From Chara braunii (taxonomy: Eukaryota; Streptophyta; Charophyceae; Charales; Characeae): a DNA stretch of 32,962 nt. Positions 1 through 8,600 of the stretch are shown one piece after another. The position numbers and the translations under genes were made by a program. The number at the start of each line of letters is the position of its first letter. The stretch's first letter is position 1. Location of the stretch: NCBI GenBank assembly GCA_003427395.1, contig BFEA01000537.1:136091-169052 (forward strand), written 5' to 3'. The notes under the pieces were generated by a model. It was not told where the DNA came from and searched no databases. It saw only the letters and a program-made list of their open reading frames with translations.

Positions 1-40
1 TCAATCAATCAATCAATCACACCGTCTGAGCACAGTTCAA

Positions 41-109
<69 letters not shown>

Positions 110-152
110 TGTCTCTGCACACTATCTCTGCACACTGTCTCTGCACACTTCG

Positions 153-185
<33 letters not shown>

Positions 186-275
186 CCACTCAATCAATCG
201 ATCTATCAATCAATCAATCAATCCTCAAACACACTCTCCAAGAAATCAATCGATCAATCAATCAATCAACCAACC
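1..275. repeat. Compound microsatellite (TCAA)n / (CA)n
   Basis: The window opens inside a TCAA tetranucleotide tract (1-18). A pure CA dinucleotide tract of about 31 units follows at 47-108. Three near-identical 13-base units ending in CTGCACACT lie at about 111-150, and interrupted ATCA/ATCG units continue from 152 to about 275. The open frame running through this block is a by-product of repeat composition, not a gene. Confidence 0.95.
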
Positions 276-285
276 CCAACTTTTA

Positions 286-525
286 GGTTACAGAGTGGCA
301 CGACCCACCCCAGAAATCCCCCCACCTGCTAGGTTTCAGGGCAAAGCGACCCACCCCGGCTCCGACCAGCGTCGACTAAGTTTCAGTTCGCCAACAGACA
401 CTGAAGTGCCTTCCACCCTCGACAACTCCCCAGTTCTCTCTACCAGGCCTCATGTTCTCGCACCGCTCGGGTTACAGGGCAGTGCGACCAAGCCCTCACA
501 CCGACCAACGTCGTTCTGACCTGGT
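286..525. repeat. Degenerate ~46-bp minisatellite
   Basis: A motif of the form GGTTnCAGGGCAnnGCGACC occurs at 286, 332 and 470. The spacings are 46 and 138 (three times 46). The last two copies also share a CCGACCAnCGTCG stretch downstream. Weaker units fall at the expected 378 and 424 positions. This indicates an old, strongly diverged tandem array of about five units. Confidence 0.6.
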
Positions 526-1690
526 CCATTCGCAAACCACTGGGACCAAAGACCTCAACAGATACCAGACAAGCCACCAATCGTCGCTGTGGCTGTAGTT
601 CCGATCATCCACTCTTTCAAGTACTGGCTGCAAACATCCAACAAAAAACTTCTCAACCTTAATACGGCAAGACTTATTGCGGTAGAGTCACCATCTCCAC
701 CGCTGCTGTACCCTATTTCCGCCCTACTGGCTAGCCCCTTCGCCGCAGAGCGCATTATCTCCAACCATCACCGCAAACACAATCCATTGCAACCAGCACA
801 AAAATTATGACGATTTTTCAAGTTGAAACCTCAAAAATCAAAAAGAATTCAAAGAACACAGACACAGACGCATGAATCATAACCTAAAAAGGCAGTCAGC
901 ACCTATTATTTCCACAGGGAGAGAGAGGACGGACGGGAACTACTTTCCCCATGGAAATTCCTACGCCTATTCACGTCTCAACTGGATGTAAAAAACTCAC
1001 AAGAAACCGAACGGCTTACTCCTCCCCCCCCAAAAAACAAGCACCTGTCCTTCCGCTGCCTCCGATGGAAGGCGCCCCCTCACCTCCCAGCCCCAGTTCA
1101 GAACAGCCCCCTAATTCACTCCTGCTCCCTCAACAGCATGCAATACCCCCTAGAGCATGCCCCCCCGCAGAGCTGAAGATCCCCTTTCCCTCATGTCCCA
1201 CCCCCTCCAAGTGAAACACCTCTTGACCTCTCATCTTGTTGAAAACAGCACAGCCCCTTGTCCTCCCTCCCAACCGCCGTGGCTGATCCGACTCAGATCA
1301 GTCTGGCCCAAAGGAGAACAAAACCCACAATACCGCCCCTACCCTCTCAAGGATCACACCCCCCACCTTGTATAACCCTTGCAGGAAGGGGCTCCAACCC
1401 AAAAGGAGATAATTCAATCAGCACCTATGAGCCCAAATCCTACAATATCACAGCTTGAGACTCGATTGTAACCAATTTTTTGGAAATCCTTCAAACAAGT
1501 AACATCAAAAATCGAATTCAAAAAAAATAAGAGCGCAAACTTATGCGCACAAATATGGAGAACTACGTCAGATTTAGAATTAGATCAAAGATGGATAAAC
1601 GTAGGACATCAATTCCACTTTGAGAAAATCAATTTGTAACCCTTTGTAATTCAAGATTGAGTAATCATTCATTGGGATCAGAGCAAAACT
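526..1690. other. Unassigned sequence
   Basis: No gene is recognised. The stretch is C-rich to about 1450 and then A/T-rich. Short open frames on both strands have no domain-like composition, no conserved motif and no convincing splice structure. Confidence 0.6.
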
Positions 1691-1696
1691 CCCATT

Positions 1697-1829
1697 TACG
1701 AATTTCGAATTAGGAATCTTGCTCAGAAAATACGAATTTAAGATTAAGAATCCTGCTCGGAAAATACGAATTCCAGATTAGGGATCTTGCTCATAACAGA
1801 AAAAACGAATTTCATATTAGGGATCAATT
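1697..1829. repeat. 34-bp tandem repeat, about 3.7 units
   Basis: Units start with TACGAATTT or TACGAATTC at about 1697, 1731, 1765 and 1804. Each contains an AGATTAGG-like core followed by ATCTTGCTC. The third unit carries a small insertion and the fourth is truncated. A more degenerate unit may precede the array, since GGGATCAGAGCAAAAC lies near 1675. Confidence 0.85.
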
Positions 1830-2640
1830 ACATCCAGAAAACACCTAAGATCTCATGAATCAGATTTTAACAAAGCACAATCATAAAAACAAAATCATTC
1901 AAAAACAACCTCTGAAAAAAAATCCCGGTCGCGCCAGCATCAGAATGCATCATCGTCAGAAAAATCCAGATCATGTTTTACGACAGAAAAATAAGCACTC
2001 GGTAGGGATTTTATAGGCTTGTAATCAGAAGGAAATTAGCACCGCAACCATCAGTCTTGTCACTTAGGAAAAACAGCGAACAATCTACATAATTCCTTAC
2101 CAACCCTAATTCCCACCCCCCACACATGTCATGTCCTCTCTCTCTCCCAACCTCCACCTCCTCCTTCATCGGCTTCAAAAGCATCTCAGCTGTGCGTGGC
2201 CTGCATCATACCTAGCCAAAAAGTTGAACGATGAAGATTGCCGGACCGTGGCCAATACTTACCACAACACATCCACGTAGCAAGCCCAAGCCGCCGAGCC
2301 TGTCAACGACCCCTTGCTAGCAGTCCGGAGGGAGAAAGAACATCCATGGTGGCAGAAACCTACTCGATCCGCCATCTCTCGTAGCCCGCTGTTAGAATCT
2401 TCACCAAGAGCAGACCTAAGGACAATACTCCCAGGGAAACGAAAGCAGCACCGAACCCACTCCTCCCCGTCTTATCGCATGTCCCTCTCCTCACGCAGCG
2501 GTAGAGAAGGTACAAACGTACCACCGTCGCCAGGGCACAACCACCCTCATCCCATGCAGCTACCATCCAAGTATCGTCGTGTACAACAGTGCACCAACCT
2601 CCGGAAGGTACCAGCTCTCGCTGTGAAAACGCGATGTCGA
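1830..2640. other. Unassigned sequence
   Basis: A/T-rich to about 2090, then a C-rich stretch with CTCTCTC and CCTCCTCC runs. The open frames at 2314-2664 (plus) and 2360-2566 (minus) overlap one another, are basic or low-complexity, and resemble nothing I recognise. Confidence 0.55.
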
Positions 2641-2643
2641 TAT

Positions 2644-2675
2644 GGGGCGCAGCGCTCCCGGTAGCGCTGCGCCCC
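2644..2675. repeat. Perfect 13-bp GC-rich hairpin
   Basis: GGGGCGCAGCGCT at 2644-2656 is exactly complementary to AGCGCTGCGCCCC at 2663-2675, with a six-base CCCGGT loop. A second small palindrome, GCACTAGTGC, lies at 2702-2711 between TTTGCC and GGCAAA. The paired structure suggests a mobile-element end or a structured transcript, but no gene is attached. Confidence 0.85.
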
Positions 2676-2760
2676 CCGAGCGCCGTCCCCCCCTCTTTGC
2701 CGCACTAGTGCTTTGGCAAATGTTGGGGCTTCGCCCATCCTATATCCTAGCTACCCACTA

Positions 2761-2815
2761 TGCCTAAACGCTGCCTAAACCCCGCCTAAACCCTGCCTTA
2801 ACCCTGCCTCCCTGC
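2761..2815. repeat. 11-bp tandem repeat (TGCCTAAACCC)x5
   Basis: Five consecutive 11-base units occur, the last degenerate. Each carries CCTAAAC, which looks like the plant telomere heptamer CCCTAAA, but the period is 11 rather than 7, so this is not telomeric DNA. Confidence 0.85.
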
Positions 2816-3399
2816 ACTACACACATCCCCTGTACCCAACAAAACCCTTGCCCCTTGACCTCCCTCTGTCTGATCCGTTGTTGACTCTGTCTCGCTCTGT
2901 TCTCCCATCTGTCCCTCTTGTCCAAGTCCTACATGTGGCCTCTGTGCATCGTCGGCGATAACGGATCTAATGGCAAGCGCACGAGGACGATGGCATGCTG
3001 CAGCTCAGTACGAGGAGATAAGACAGCTGGTTGGCCACGATGTTGTTCCCTTGGCCGACACCTTGGACTCGCAGATGTTTGGAGCAGCACCTCTGGCATG
3101 GACATCAAGATCAGTCTGCGACCTGCTATCCGGATCAGACCTCATCATCAGATCCTGTACCGGACGCAACCTGCTTCTGGGACAATCAAGCTGAAGCCCT
3201 CGCCGTTTGCATCACAGAACTGCTGAAGACTGCTTCCTCACCGCCACTTCTGCGACACCCTCCAAGACCTTCCTCAAGACATTTTTTCGCTTTTGACACT
3301 TTGTTACAGACCTGAGACATTGTTTTCCCAGACCCCTCAGACACCCCAGCACTAGAGCATTGAACAAACTTTTTTTTCCCCCCCCTCAAACTTGACAGT
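2816..3399. other. Unassigned sequence upstream of the minisatellite
   Basis: Overlapping plus-strand frames (2918-3226, 2970-3194, 3031-3315) have reasonable amino-acid composition but no recognised motif. They may be the internal 3' part of the LTR element whose polypurine tract lies at 3781. I cannot assign a product. Confidence 0.4.
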
Positions 3400-3695
3400 C
3401 TATAACCTTGTAGACCACCAATAGGACTGCCCTGTTCCTTTGTAGAACCTCAATAGGATTACCCTGTTACTGTAGCATTGATTCCCTCATCCCTGTAGGA
3501 CCTCAATAGGATTGCCCTGTTACTTGAGCATTGATTCCCTTGTCCCTGTAGAACCTCAATAGGATTACCCTGTCACTTGAGCATTGATTCCCTCACCCCT
3601 GTAAAACCTCAATAGGATTACCCTGTTACTTGAGCATTGATTCCCTCATCCCTATAGAACCTCCATAGGATTACCCTGCTACTTGTACTACTCCC
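3400..3695. repeat. 53-bp minisatellite
   Basis: The unit CCCTGTAGAACCTCAATAGG continues with a TTACCCTG/TTGAGCATTGATTCCCT tail. Copies start at 3491, 3544, 3597 and 3650, exactly 53 bases apart. A shorter, more diverged copy lies near 3410-3480. The array sits just upstream of an LTR polypurine tract, so it is probably part of the element's internal region. Confidence 0.92.
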
Positions 3696-3780
3696 CCTTT
3701 CCTTTTCTGACCAGTGATCGGCCCCGTCCCGTCCTTCACAGTTAATCATTGGGTCTTTGGCAGCCGAGACGTTGCCTTCC

Positions 3781-3795
3781 AGAGGGAGGGGATAG
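3781..3795 (+). promoter_or_regulatory. Polypurine tract of an LTR retrotransposon
   Basis: AGAGGGAGGGGATAG is purine-rich and abuts TGTTACGG. A polypurine tract touching a TG dinucleotide is the standard arrangement at the 3' LTR boundary, where it primes plus-strand DNA synthesis. The element would read left to right, with its body upstream. Confidence 0.7.
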
Positions 3796-4720
3796 TGTTA
3801 CGGACTCAGTCAGGGCTCGATCCCTGGTCCGCGGGTTACCACCCGCCAGGCTGCTATTTTATTTTTGATTCTCTGCTCTCCGGTTCCTGACTGTTGGCAC
3901 CCTCTGCAGTTGGCGCCCGTTCTCAAATCCCTCCTCTGGCACTTTCGGTTTTCGATAGTTGGCGCCATCTGGCATTCTGGCACCCAGGCTTAGACCTTCA
4001 ATTTTCAGTTCAGCCCCGAGGCAAATTGCACTTCTGCCCTTGGGACTCAACTCGAGTCCGGTACTTGAGACTGGACTCAAGCTGAGTTCGGCATCGGCCT
4101 CAGTGCTTGTGCTTCAGTGTGACTTACTGCGACATTGTGTTCGGAATCCAAGATTGCAACTTTGCGATTTCGCCACTTTGTGTCTGGGTCCGTCGAGTCG
4201 TGTCAAGTCTGCGTCGAGTTGAGTGAGTGTGTATGTGTGCTCTCACTCTCCCTCTCTCTCCCAGCCTCTCTGCTCTGCCTTAGCCCCGTCACATGGCAGG
4301 TCAAACTCAGTTTTTCTGATAATGGGACGCTGGACCCGTTTTCCAGCAGGTGCTGCTCCCCACCAATAGATTGGAGCTTTTTGCTCTGAAAAAAAAAAAA
4401 GCCCTGTCCAAGCAATAAGTCTTTGTAGTAAGTTTGTACATGTAGCCAGTAAATACTAAATATCCATTAGCTTTCGCCAAAGGTCGAAATAAACCCGGGT
4501 ACCTACCAAATGGTACTCAGAATCACCACACTTCTGAACATGTACTTCCAAAAGAAAAAAAGAAAATGTTATTGTCAAGACTCCCCTGTGCAATTTCTCT
4601 CTGGTTCCTATTCCATCTGCAAACTTTTGATAGGGAACTACATATCATGTCACAGCCGCAGAGTTGTGTCACAGTTACAGACGGTGACCAAGGAAACAGT
4701 CGGCCTGTTGTAAGTGAAGC
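3796..4720 (+). mobile_element. Putative 3' LTR (right edge uncertain)
   Basis: It begins TGTTACGG directly after the polypurine tract. It contains a TATTTTATTTTTG stretch near 3855 that could serve as a TATA element, and an AATAAA near 4488 that could be the polyadenylation signal. The end is not certain. LTRs normally finish in CA with a short inverted match to the start. CATAACA ending at 5200 matches TGTTA in inverted form and would make the LTR about 1.4 kb, including the GA tract. No second LTR copy was found in the window, so neither length nor target duplication can be confirmed. No coding domain was recognised upstream, so this could be a non-autonomous or deleted element. Confidence 0.5.
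4322..4378 (+). repeat. 57-bp segment shared (inverted) with 6385-6440
   Basis: This stretch starts ATGGGACGCTGGACCCG and matches the reverse complement of 6385-6440 at roughly 80-85% by eye, with one single-base gap. It shows that two sites 2 kb apart carry the same dispersed sequence. Confidence 0.75.
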
Positions 4721-4739
4721 AAAGAGTGTGTGGGTGTCC

Positions 4740-4742
<3 letters not shown>

Positions 4743-4824
<82 letters not shown>

Positions 4825-4825
4825 N

Positions 4826-4892
<67 letters not shown>
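4743..4892. repeat. (GA)n microsatellite, ~150 bp
   Basis: Near-perfect GA dinucleotide tract with one ambiguous base at 4825. The ambiguity probably marks where assembly could not resolve the repeat length. The Arg-Glu or Leu-Ser open frames across it are artefacts. Confidence 0.98.
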
Positions 4893-4895
<3 letters not shown>

Positions 4896-5695
4896 ATAGT
4901 GAAGACATGTACTCGAGCTTGTCAAGGCCTTGGCAGTCGGGTCAGCTGGTTTAGGAAGCCTGCACTGATCAGCCAGATGAACTTTCAATCCCATTCCCCT
5001 TCTGCCCCTCCCGACCCTTCCCCCCTCTTCCCGTCCCCCCTCCCCTTGAGCCCTATCTTTTTCCCCCCGCCTCTAAGCTTGAGTCTGAGTTTTGCTCCAT
5101 TGCATTGGTTAGACATGATGATTCTACAATCTACATTTCACTGATTGATGATCCCACAGTAGATATGTAAGATTGCAGGATAACTGATAGTGACATAACA
5201 AAGATCGCTCTAGAGTCTCCTTTTTTTTTTTATAGAAAAACACCTCCTCATGGCCACTGATGGGAGTGACTAAGAATATATACTGATGAAATCACTAATG
5301 ATGCTGGTTTTCTGTCAGTTAAGGCATTGTCTGTGAAATGCTTACGAAACTTGGGGTCATTGCATTATTCCCATGAATGTTCTGCAAAAGTGGACCTTCA
5401 AGTCTTCGGACTCCTCGAGCTACGTAGCGTGTGTACAGATCATGAGTAAGCCCGTACAAGTTGCCATCAATATTCTGTTTATACCAAATACTGCATCTCT
5501 GCTCCTCGCCACTTTCGCTTGCATTTGCCATGGATGCCATCCCGGTTCCGTTAACCTTTTTTTTTCTCCAAGAGAAATATCAGAGAGAAATACGGTCCCC
5601 AAAACACAACAATACACACAACAGAACATGGCAGCTATACGCACACTAACAGAATGCGGGAAACTCCACACACAACAGAACGTAGCAAAATGTGT
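4893..5695. other. Unassigned sequence
   Basis: No gene recognised. There is a pyrimidine-rich block at 4985-5090 and a T12 run near 5221. Short frames on both strands lack motifs. Confidence 0.55.
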
Positions 5696-5699
5696 GGGA

Positions 5700-5965
5700 A
5701 AGGTTCCCAAAAGAGGAGTCTGACACATAAAGTGTTCCCAAAAGAAGACACCATATAGTCCTCCCCCAAAACAGAAGACAAAACACAGACGATTCCTAAA
5801 AAAATATTCCAAAAAAAAGAGGACAGCACATAACGGTTACGAACAAAGAAATCCCAAAGAAAGACCGACATACAGTTCCACAAAAAAAAAAAACAGCGTG
5901 TAGAGCTCCCAAAAGAAGACAACAACACATACCGTTTCCAAAAGCAAAAACACAACAAACAGTCT
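5700..5965. repeat. Degenerate ~30-bp repeat, GTTCCCAAAAGAAGACA type
   Basis: Variants of TTCCCAAAAGAAGACA followed by ACACATA recur near 5702, 5732, 5762, 5791, 5845, 5874, 5908 and 5935. Spacing is roughly 26-50 bases with many small indels. The minus-strand frames over it repeat Phe/Trp/Gly words for this reason and are not treated as genes. Confidence 0.7.
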
Positions 5966-6309
5966 CCGCACACGCACACCCCCCCCCAACCACAACACAC
6001 ACAAACAAGACTTAGTTAAGAGTTGCTGCCAACCGAACGGTTGCCAAGAAAAAGACCATATACATTTTCCTAAGAAAGGGAAACAAACTTAAAAAAAGAG
6101 TGTTCACACATGCACCTCCCCAGAGAAGACAGTGAATTTCAAACGCAGCATGTGCCACCACATCCAATGCAGCAAAGCAGAGTTTACCAAGAGGTCACCA
6201 ACTTGGGGCCAAAAAGAGAAAAATGGTTATTCTCTTTCCAGAACATAACCAAAGAAGCATATGTAAACATTTATTCTACTTTTTTTTTTAATGAAGCTCC
6301 ATGCCAGTG

Positions 6310-6649
6310 TGCAGGGCTATGGCGCCTACTGAGCGGGGCCACAGTTTGGGATAATGCAGAGTACCAGGCGGCCGGCAGGCCGGTAGCTCCGGTCTGTTGG
6401 TGGAAACGGCACCTGCTGGAAACCGGGTCCAGCGCCCCATAAACATCTATACGTCTCCATGTGAATCCATTACCGGGGCCTTTACCCGGCTTCGGCTAGA
6501 ACCCTGGGAGGGATAAACACAAGAACGTGTTTTATGCCTGTAAAAATCTGCAGCAGCGAGTCCTCCGCAGCCTCTTCAACCTGCCGGCCGCCTGGTACTC
6601 TGCATTATCCCAAGCTGTGGCCCAGCTCAGTAGGCGCCATACCACTGCA
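6310..6649. repeat. 70-bp inverted repeat with ~200-bp spacer
   Basis: 6319-6379 (starting ATGGCGCCTACTGAGC) is the reverse complement of 6580-6640 with about three mismatches, and weaker pairing extends to 6310 and 6649. The spacer holds the 6385-6440 segment also found at 4322-4378. The arrangement fits a small foldback-type element or two opposed fragments of one repeat. Confidence 0.85.
6385..6440 (-). repeat. Second copy of the 4322-4378 segment
   Basis: Read on the minus strand it begins ATGGGGCGCTGGACCCGG and ends at GGAGCT, matching the plus strand of the putative LTR at 4322-4378. It lies just inside the left arm of the inverted repeat. Confidence 0.75.
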
Positions 6650-6976
6650 TGTCCACCATGGAGAGTTGGTAAGGCGGAAAGGGATCAGAAAATTTTGAGA
6701 GTGGGCGCAGCGGAATCGCCGGGTCCTCTTTAGTCCAATCCTTGAAGCAGATGTTGTAGCCTCTCCCGAACCCCTCGTGACTGTGCTCTGGGAAGCGAGC
6801 TCCTTCCCTTTATGTAGGCCATCCAGCCTCCTTGCTCATTCCCCAGACAACCCTCAGAGAATTGTTTGATTGCTTGTATTGTGTCTTTTTGTGTACAGAA
6901 AAGATCCAGTTGAGTTTTGCCTTTCAGCCATTGTGCCGTGAATTCTTGCTGAATGTATTGTTTTATTGTTTATGTA

Positions 6977-7155
6977 ACTTCCTCCCCCTCTATGCAGACA
7001 CCCTCTATGGCATGTATGCACCATTTTTGCCAGAGGGCCCAGATGACTGCCCTCCTCCCAACCTGAACATATCCTCCTCAAAAGTGTTGTTTGCGGGGGA
7101 GGTCCATGCTTTGCACAGGAGCGCCTGTGATGCGCTAACCTCACACCCCACGTGA
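6977..7155 (+). pseudogene. Possible 3' exon of a flavin amine-oxidase-like gene
   Basis: A polypyrimidine tract ending TATGCAG at about 6997 looks like a splice acceptor. It is followed by an open frame to a TGA at 7153-7155. The peptide contains YGMYAPFLPEG, then a DD pair, then SSKVLFAGEVHALHR. In LSD1/polyamine oxidases the C-terminal FAD-binding segment runs G-x-Y, G..DD, then (L/F)FAGE followed by a His or Thr, which is what this resembles. After LFAGE the usual HGAxxSG stretch is absent and the frame ends about 16 residues later. If real, it is a truncated or frameshifted remnant. No upstream exons were identified and the match is short, so this could be chance. Confidence 0.25.
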
Positions 7156-7159
7156 TGTC

Positions 7160-7974
7160 CCGTGGTAACAGGCGCCGGTCAGAGTAATTGGGTGCATGGC
7201 CAAGGATTTTTGGCCGGGGGTTGAATCACCCGGACGGAACAGGGGACTCTCGCTTCGTTCTGAGGCTATCCCAAAGTTCAGGCCGATGTAGAGGACAAAA
7301 TGCAAAATGGAGATGCTAGGGAATTCGTGGGGTTAATCAGGAGCGACGCGCGGGGTATAATTCAAAATTTCCACTCGGCCGAGAGGGCTGAGAGTGGCGC
7401 GCGACTAGGCTGACTACTGACAACCCGAAAGACGAAGGGAAAAGGGGAAGGGAAGAGTGGAATTTACCGCTTCTCTCGCACTAGGTTCACACTAACTCTA
7501 TGGCAGGAACCCACAGATATGGAGCATCTAGGCTTCCGAGTCGGATTCATCGAGTCCGCGAGGTCGGCTAGGTGCAACGTCGTCCGATTCGCACGAGCTT
7601 GGGGGGACCCGGGTTTGGAAGCTTGCCGGGAGGGCGCCCGCACTGCGAGAGAGCTCTGGGGTCGCACCTTCGTACCCCAGAACCAGCCTCCGCCAGGAAA
7701 AACACGAGTCTCCCTGCCGACACCAGCGACAGTTCAACCGCGGCCGCCACGTGGAGTGGGCCGCCGACCAAGGCAGCACCGTCAAATCAGTGTACGGCAA
7801 GATCAGGGGAGGGGAGAAATACCGATCAATCAGAACAAACCCACTCCCCCCTATATGACATGCCTTAGATGGGTTGTGGAAGTGAACCCGGTCGGTCCGC
7901 AACAGCGCGCTTCGTACGTCTGCATTGCAGTACACACTGTCTTCGTCCGTGATCGGGAAGGGCGGAGGGACACT
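7160..7974. other. GC-rich unassigned sequence with opposed open frames
   Basis: A 180-codon plus frame (7519-8061) and a 190-codon minus frame (7528-8100) overlap almost completely. Both are Arg/Pro-rich, neither shows a known motif, and both run into dispersed repeat A. Long opposed frames are expected in GC-rich DNA with few stops, so I do not call either a gene. Confidence 0.5.
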
Positions 7975-8205
7975 GTGGAGCTGTGTGTCCGAAAATTGAT
8001 TCAACGCGGGTTCCGCGTTGAAAAATTCAACCCTGTTGAAACGGCGTTGAATCCCCATTGAGAAGCCCGTTAGACAGGTTACAATGGGATCCGTAAACAT
8101 TTTTTTCGTGGGCTAAAAATAATCAAAAAAAAAAAAAAGGGGTTGTACTGTTGTAGATATTTTTGAGGTCTACAACCCTATATTTTTAATTGGAGTTTTT
8201 GAGCT
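7975..8205 (+). repeat. Dispersed repeat A, copy 1
   Basis: The block around GATTCAACGCGGGTTCCGCG, then GTAAACATTTTTTTCGTGGGC, then GGTTGTAG matches, in the same order, the reverse complement of about 28800-29040. A perfect 10-bp hairpin (TTCAACGCGG, 8000-8009, with CCGCGTTGAA, 8013-8022) and further TTCAAC/GTTGAA pairs follow. It is probably a small non-autonomous transposon family. Confidence 0.7.
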
Positions 8206-8377
8206 TTGACTATATTTTAAAAAAAATAAAAAACATGAACGCAATGGGGGAAAAAAAAATAAAAAACGAAATGCGTGTTTTAAACTGTTTTTTTTTTTTT
8301 TTTGGTTTCACAGAGATTTTTTTAGGGCTAAAAAAAAGCAGAAAAACAAATAAAAAATATAGGGTTGTAGACCTTTC
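8165..8377. repeat. Inverted repeat, TCTACAACCCTATATTTTT type
   Basis: GGTCTACAACCCTATATTTTT near 8168-8188 pairs with AAAAATATAGGGTTGTAGACC near 8354-8374. The interior is A- and T-run rich. The same CTACAACCCTAT word appears inside repeat A copy 2 near 28860, so this inverted repeat probably belongs to the same family. Confidence 0.8.
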
Positions 8378-8483
8378 AAAGATGTAAACGAAAATTTTTG
8401 TTGCTTTTTTTGAACTTCCATGTATTTAAAAAAAAAAAAAAAACGTAAAAACAATTAAAAAAGAGGAAAAAAACTTAAAAAAA

Positions 8484-8527
8484 GACACGCATACGCACAC
8501 CCAGACACACAACACACAAACACACAT

Positions 8528-8578
<51 letters not shown>

Positions 8579-8600
8579 TACAAACACACACATACTTCCG
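8484..8600. repeat. (CA)n microsatellite
   Basis: Interrupted CA/ACAC units from about 8484, with a pure (CA)n core at roughly 8531-8574. Confidence 0.95.

Noticed and set aside
40-519. 159-codon frame through CA and ATCA microsatellites
   Set aside because: Poly His-Thr and Ser-Ile-Asn-Gln words come from repeat translation; no real protein signal.
2761-2815. Telomere-like CCTAAAC units
   Set aside because: Period is 11, copies are few and degenerate, and the site is internal.
3911-3922. TGGCGCCCGTTC resembling a tRNA primer-binding site
   Set aside because: It lies about 115 bases inside the putative LTR, where a primer-binding site is not expected, and the match to any tRNA 3' end is short.
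4566-5144. 192-codon frame over the GA tract
   Set aside because: Arg-Glu repeat with an ambiguous base; purely a microsatellite artefact.
5635-6008. Minus-strand Cys/Phe/Trp-rich frames of 70-121 codons
   Set aside because: They translate the degenerate ~30-bp A-rich repeats.
7519-8100. Two opposed 180-190 codon frames
   Set aside because: They overlap nearly fully, have no motif, and end in dispersed repeat A; GC-rich DNA yields such frames by chance.
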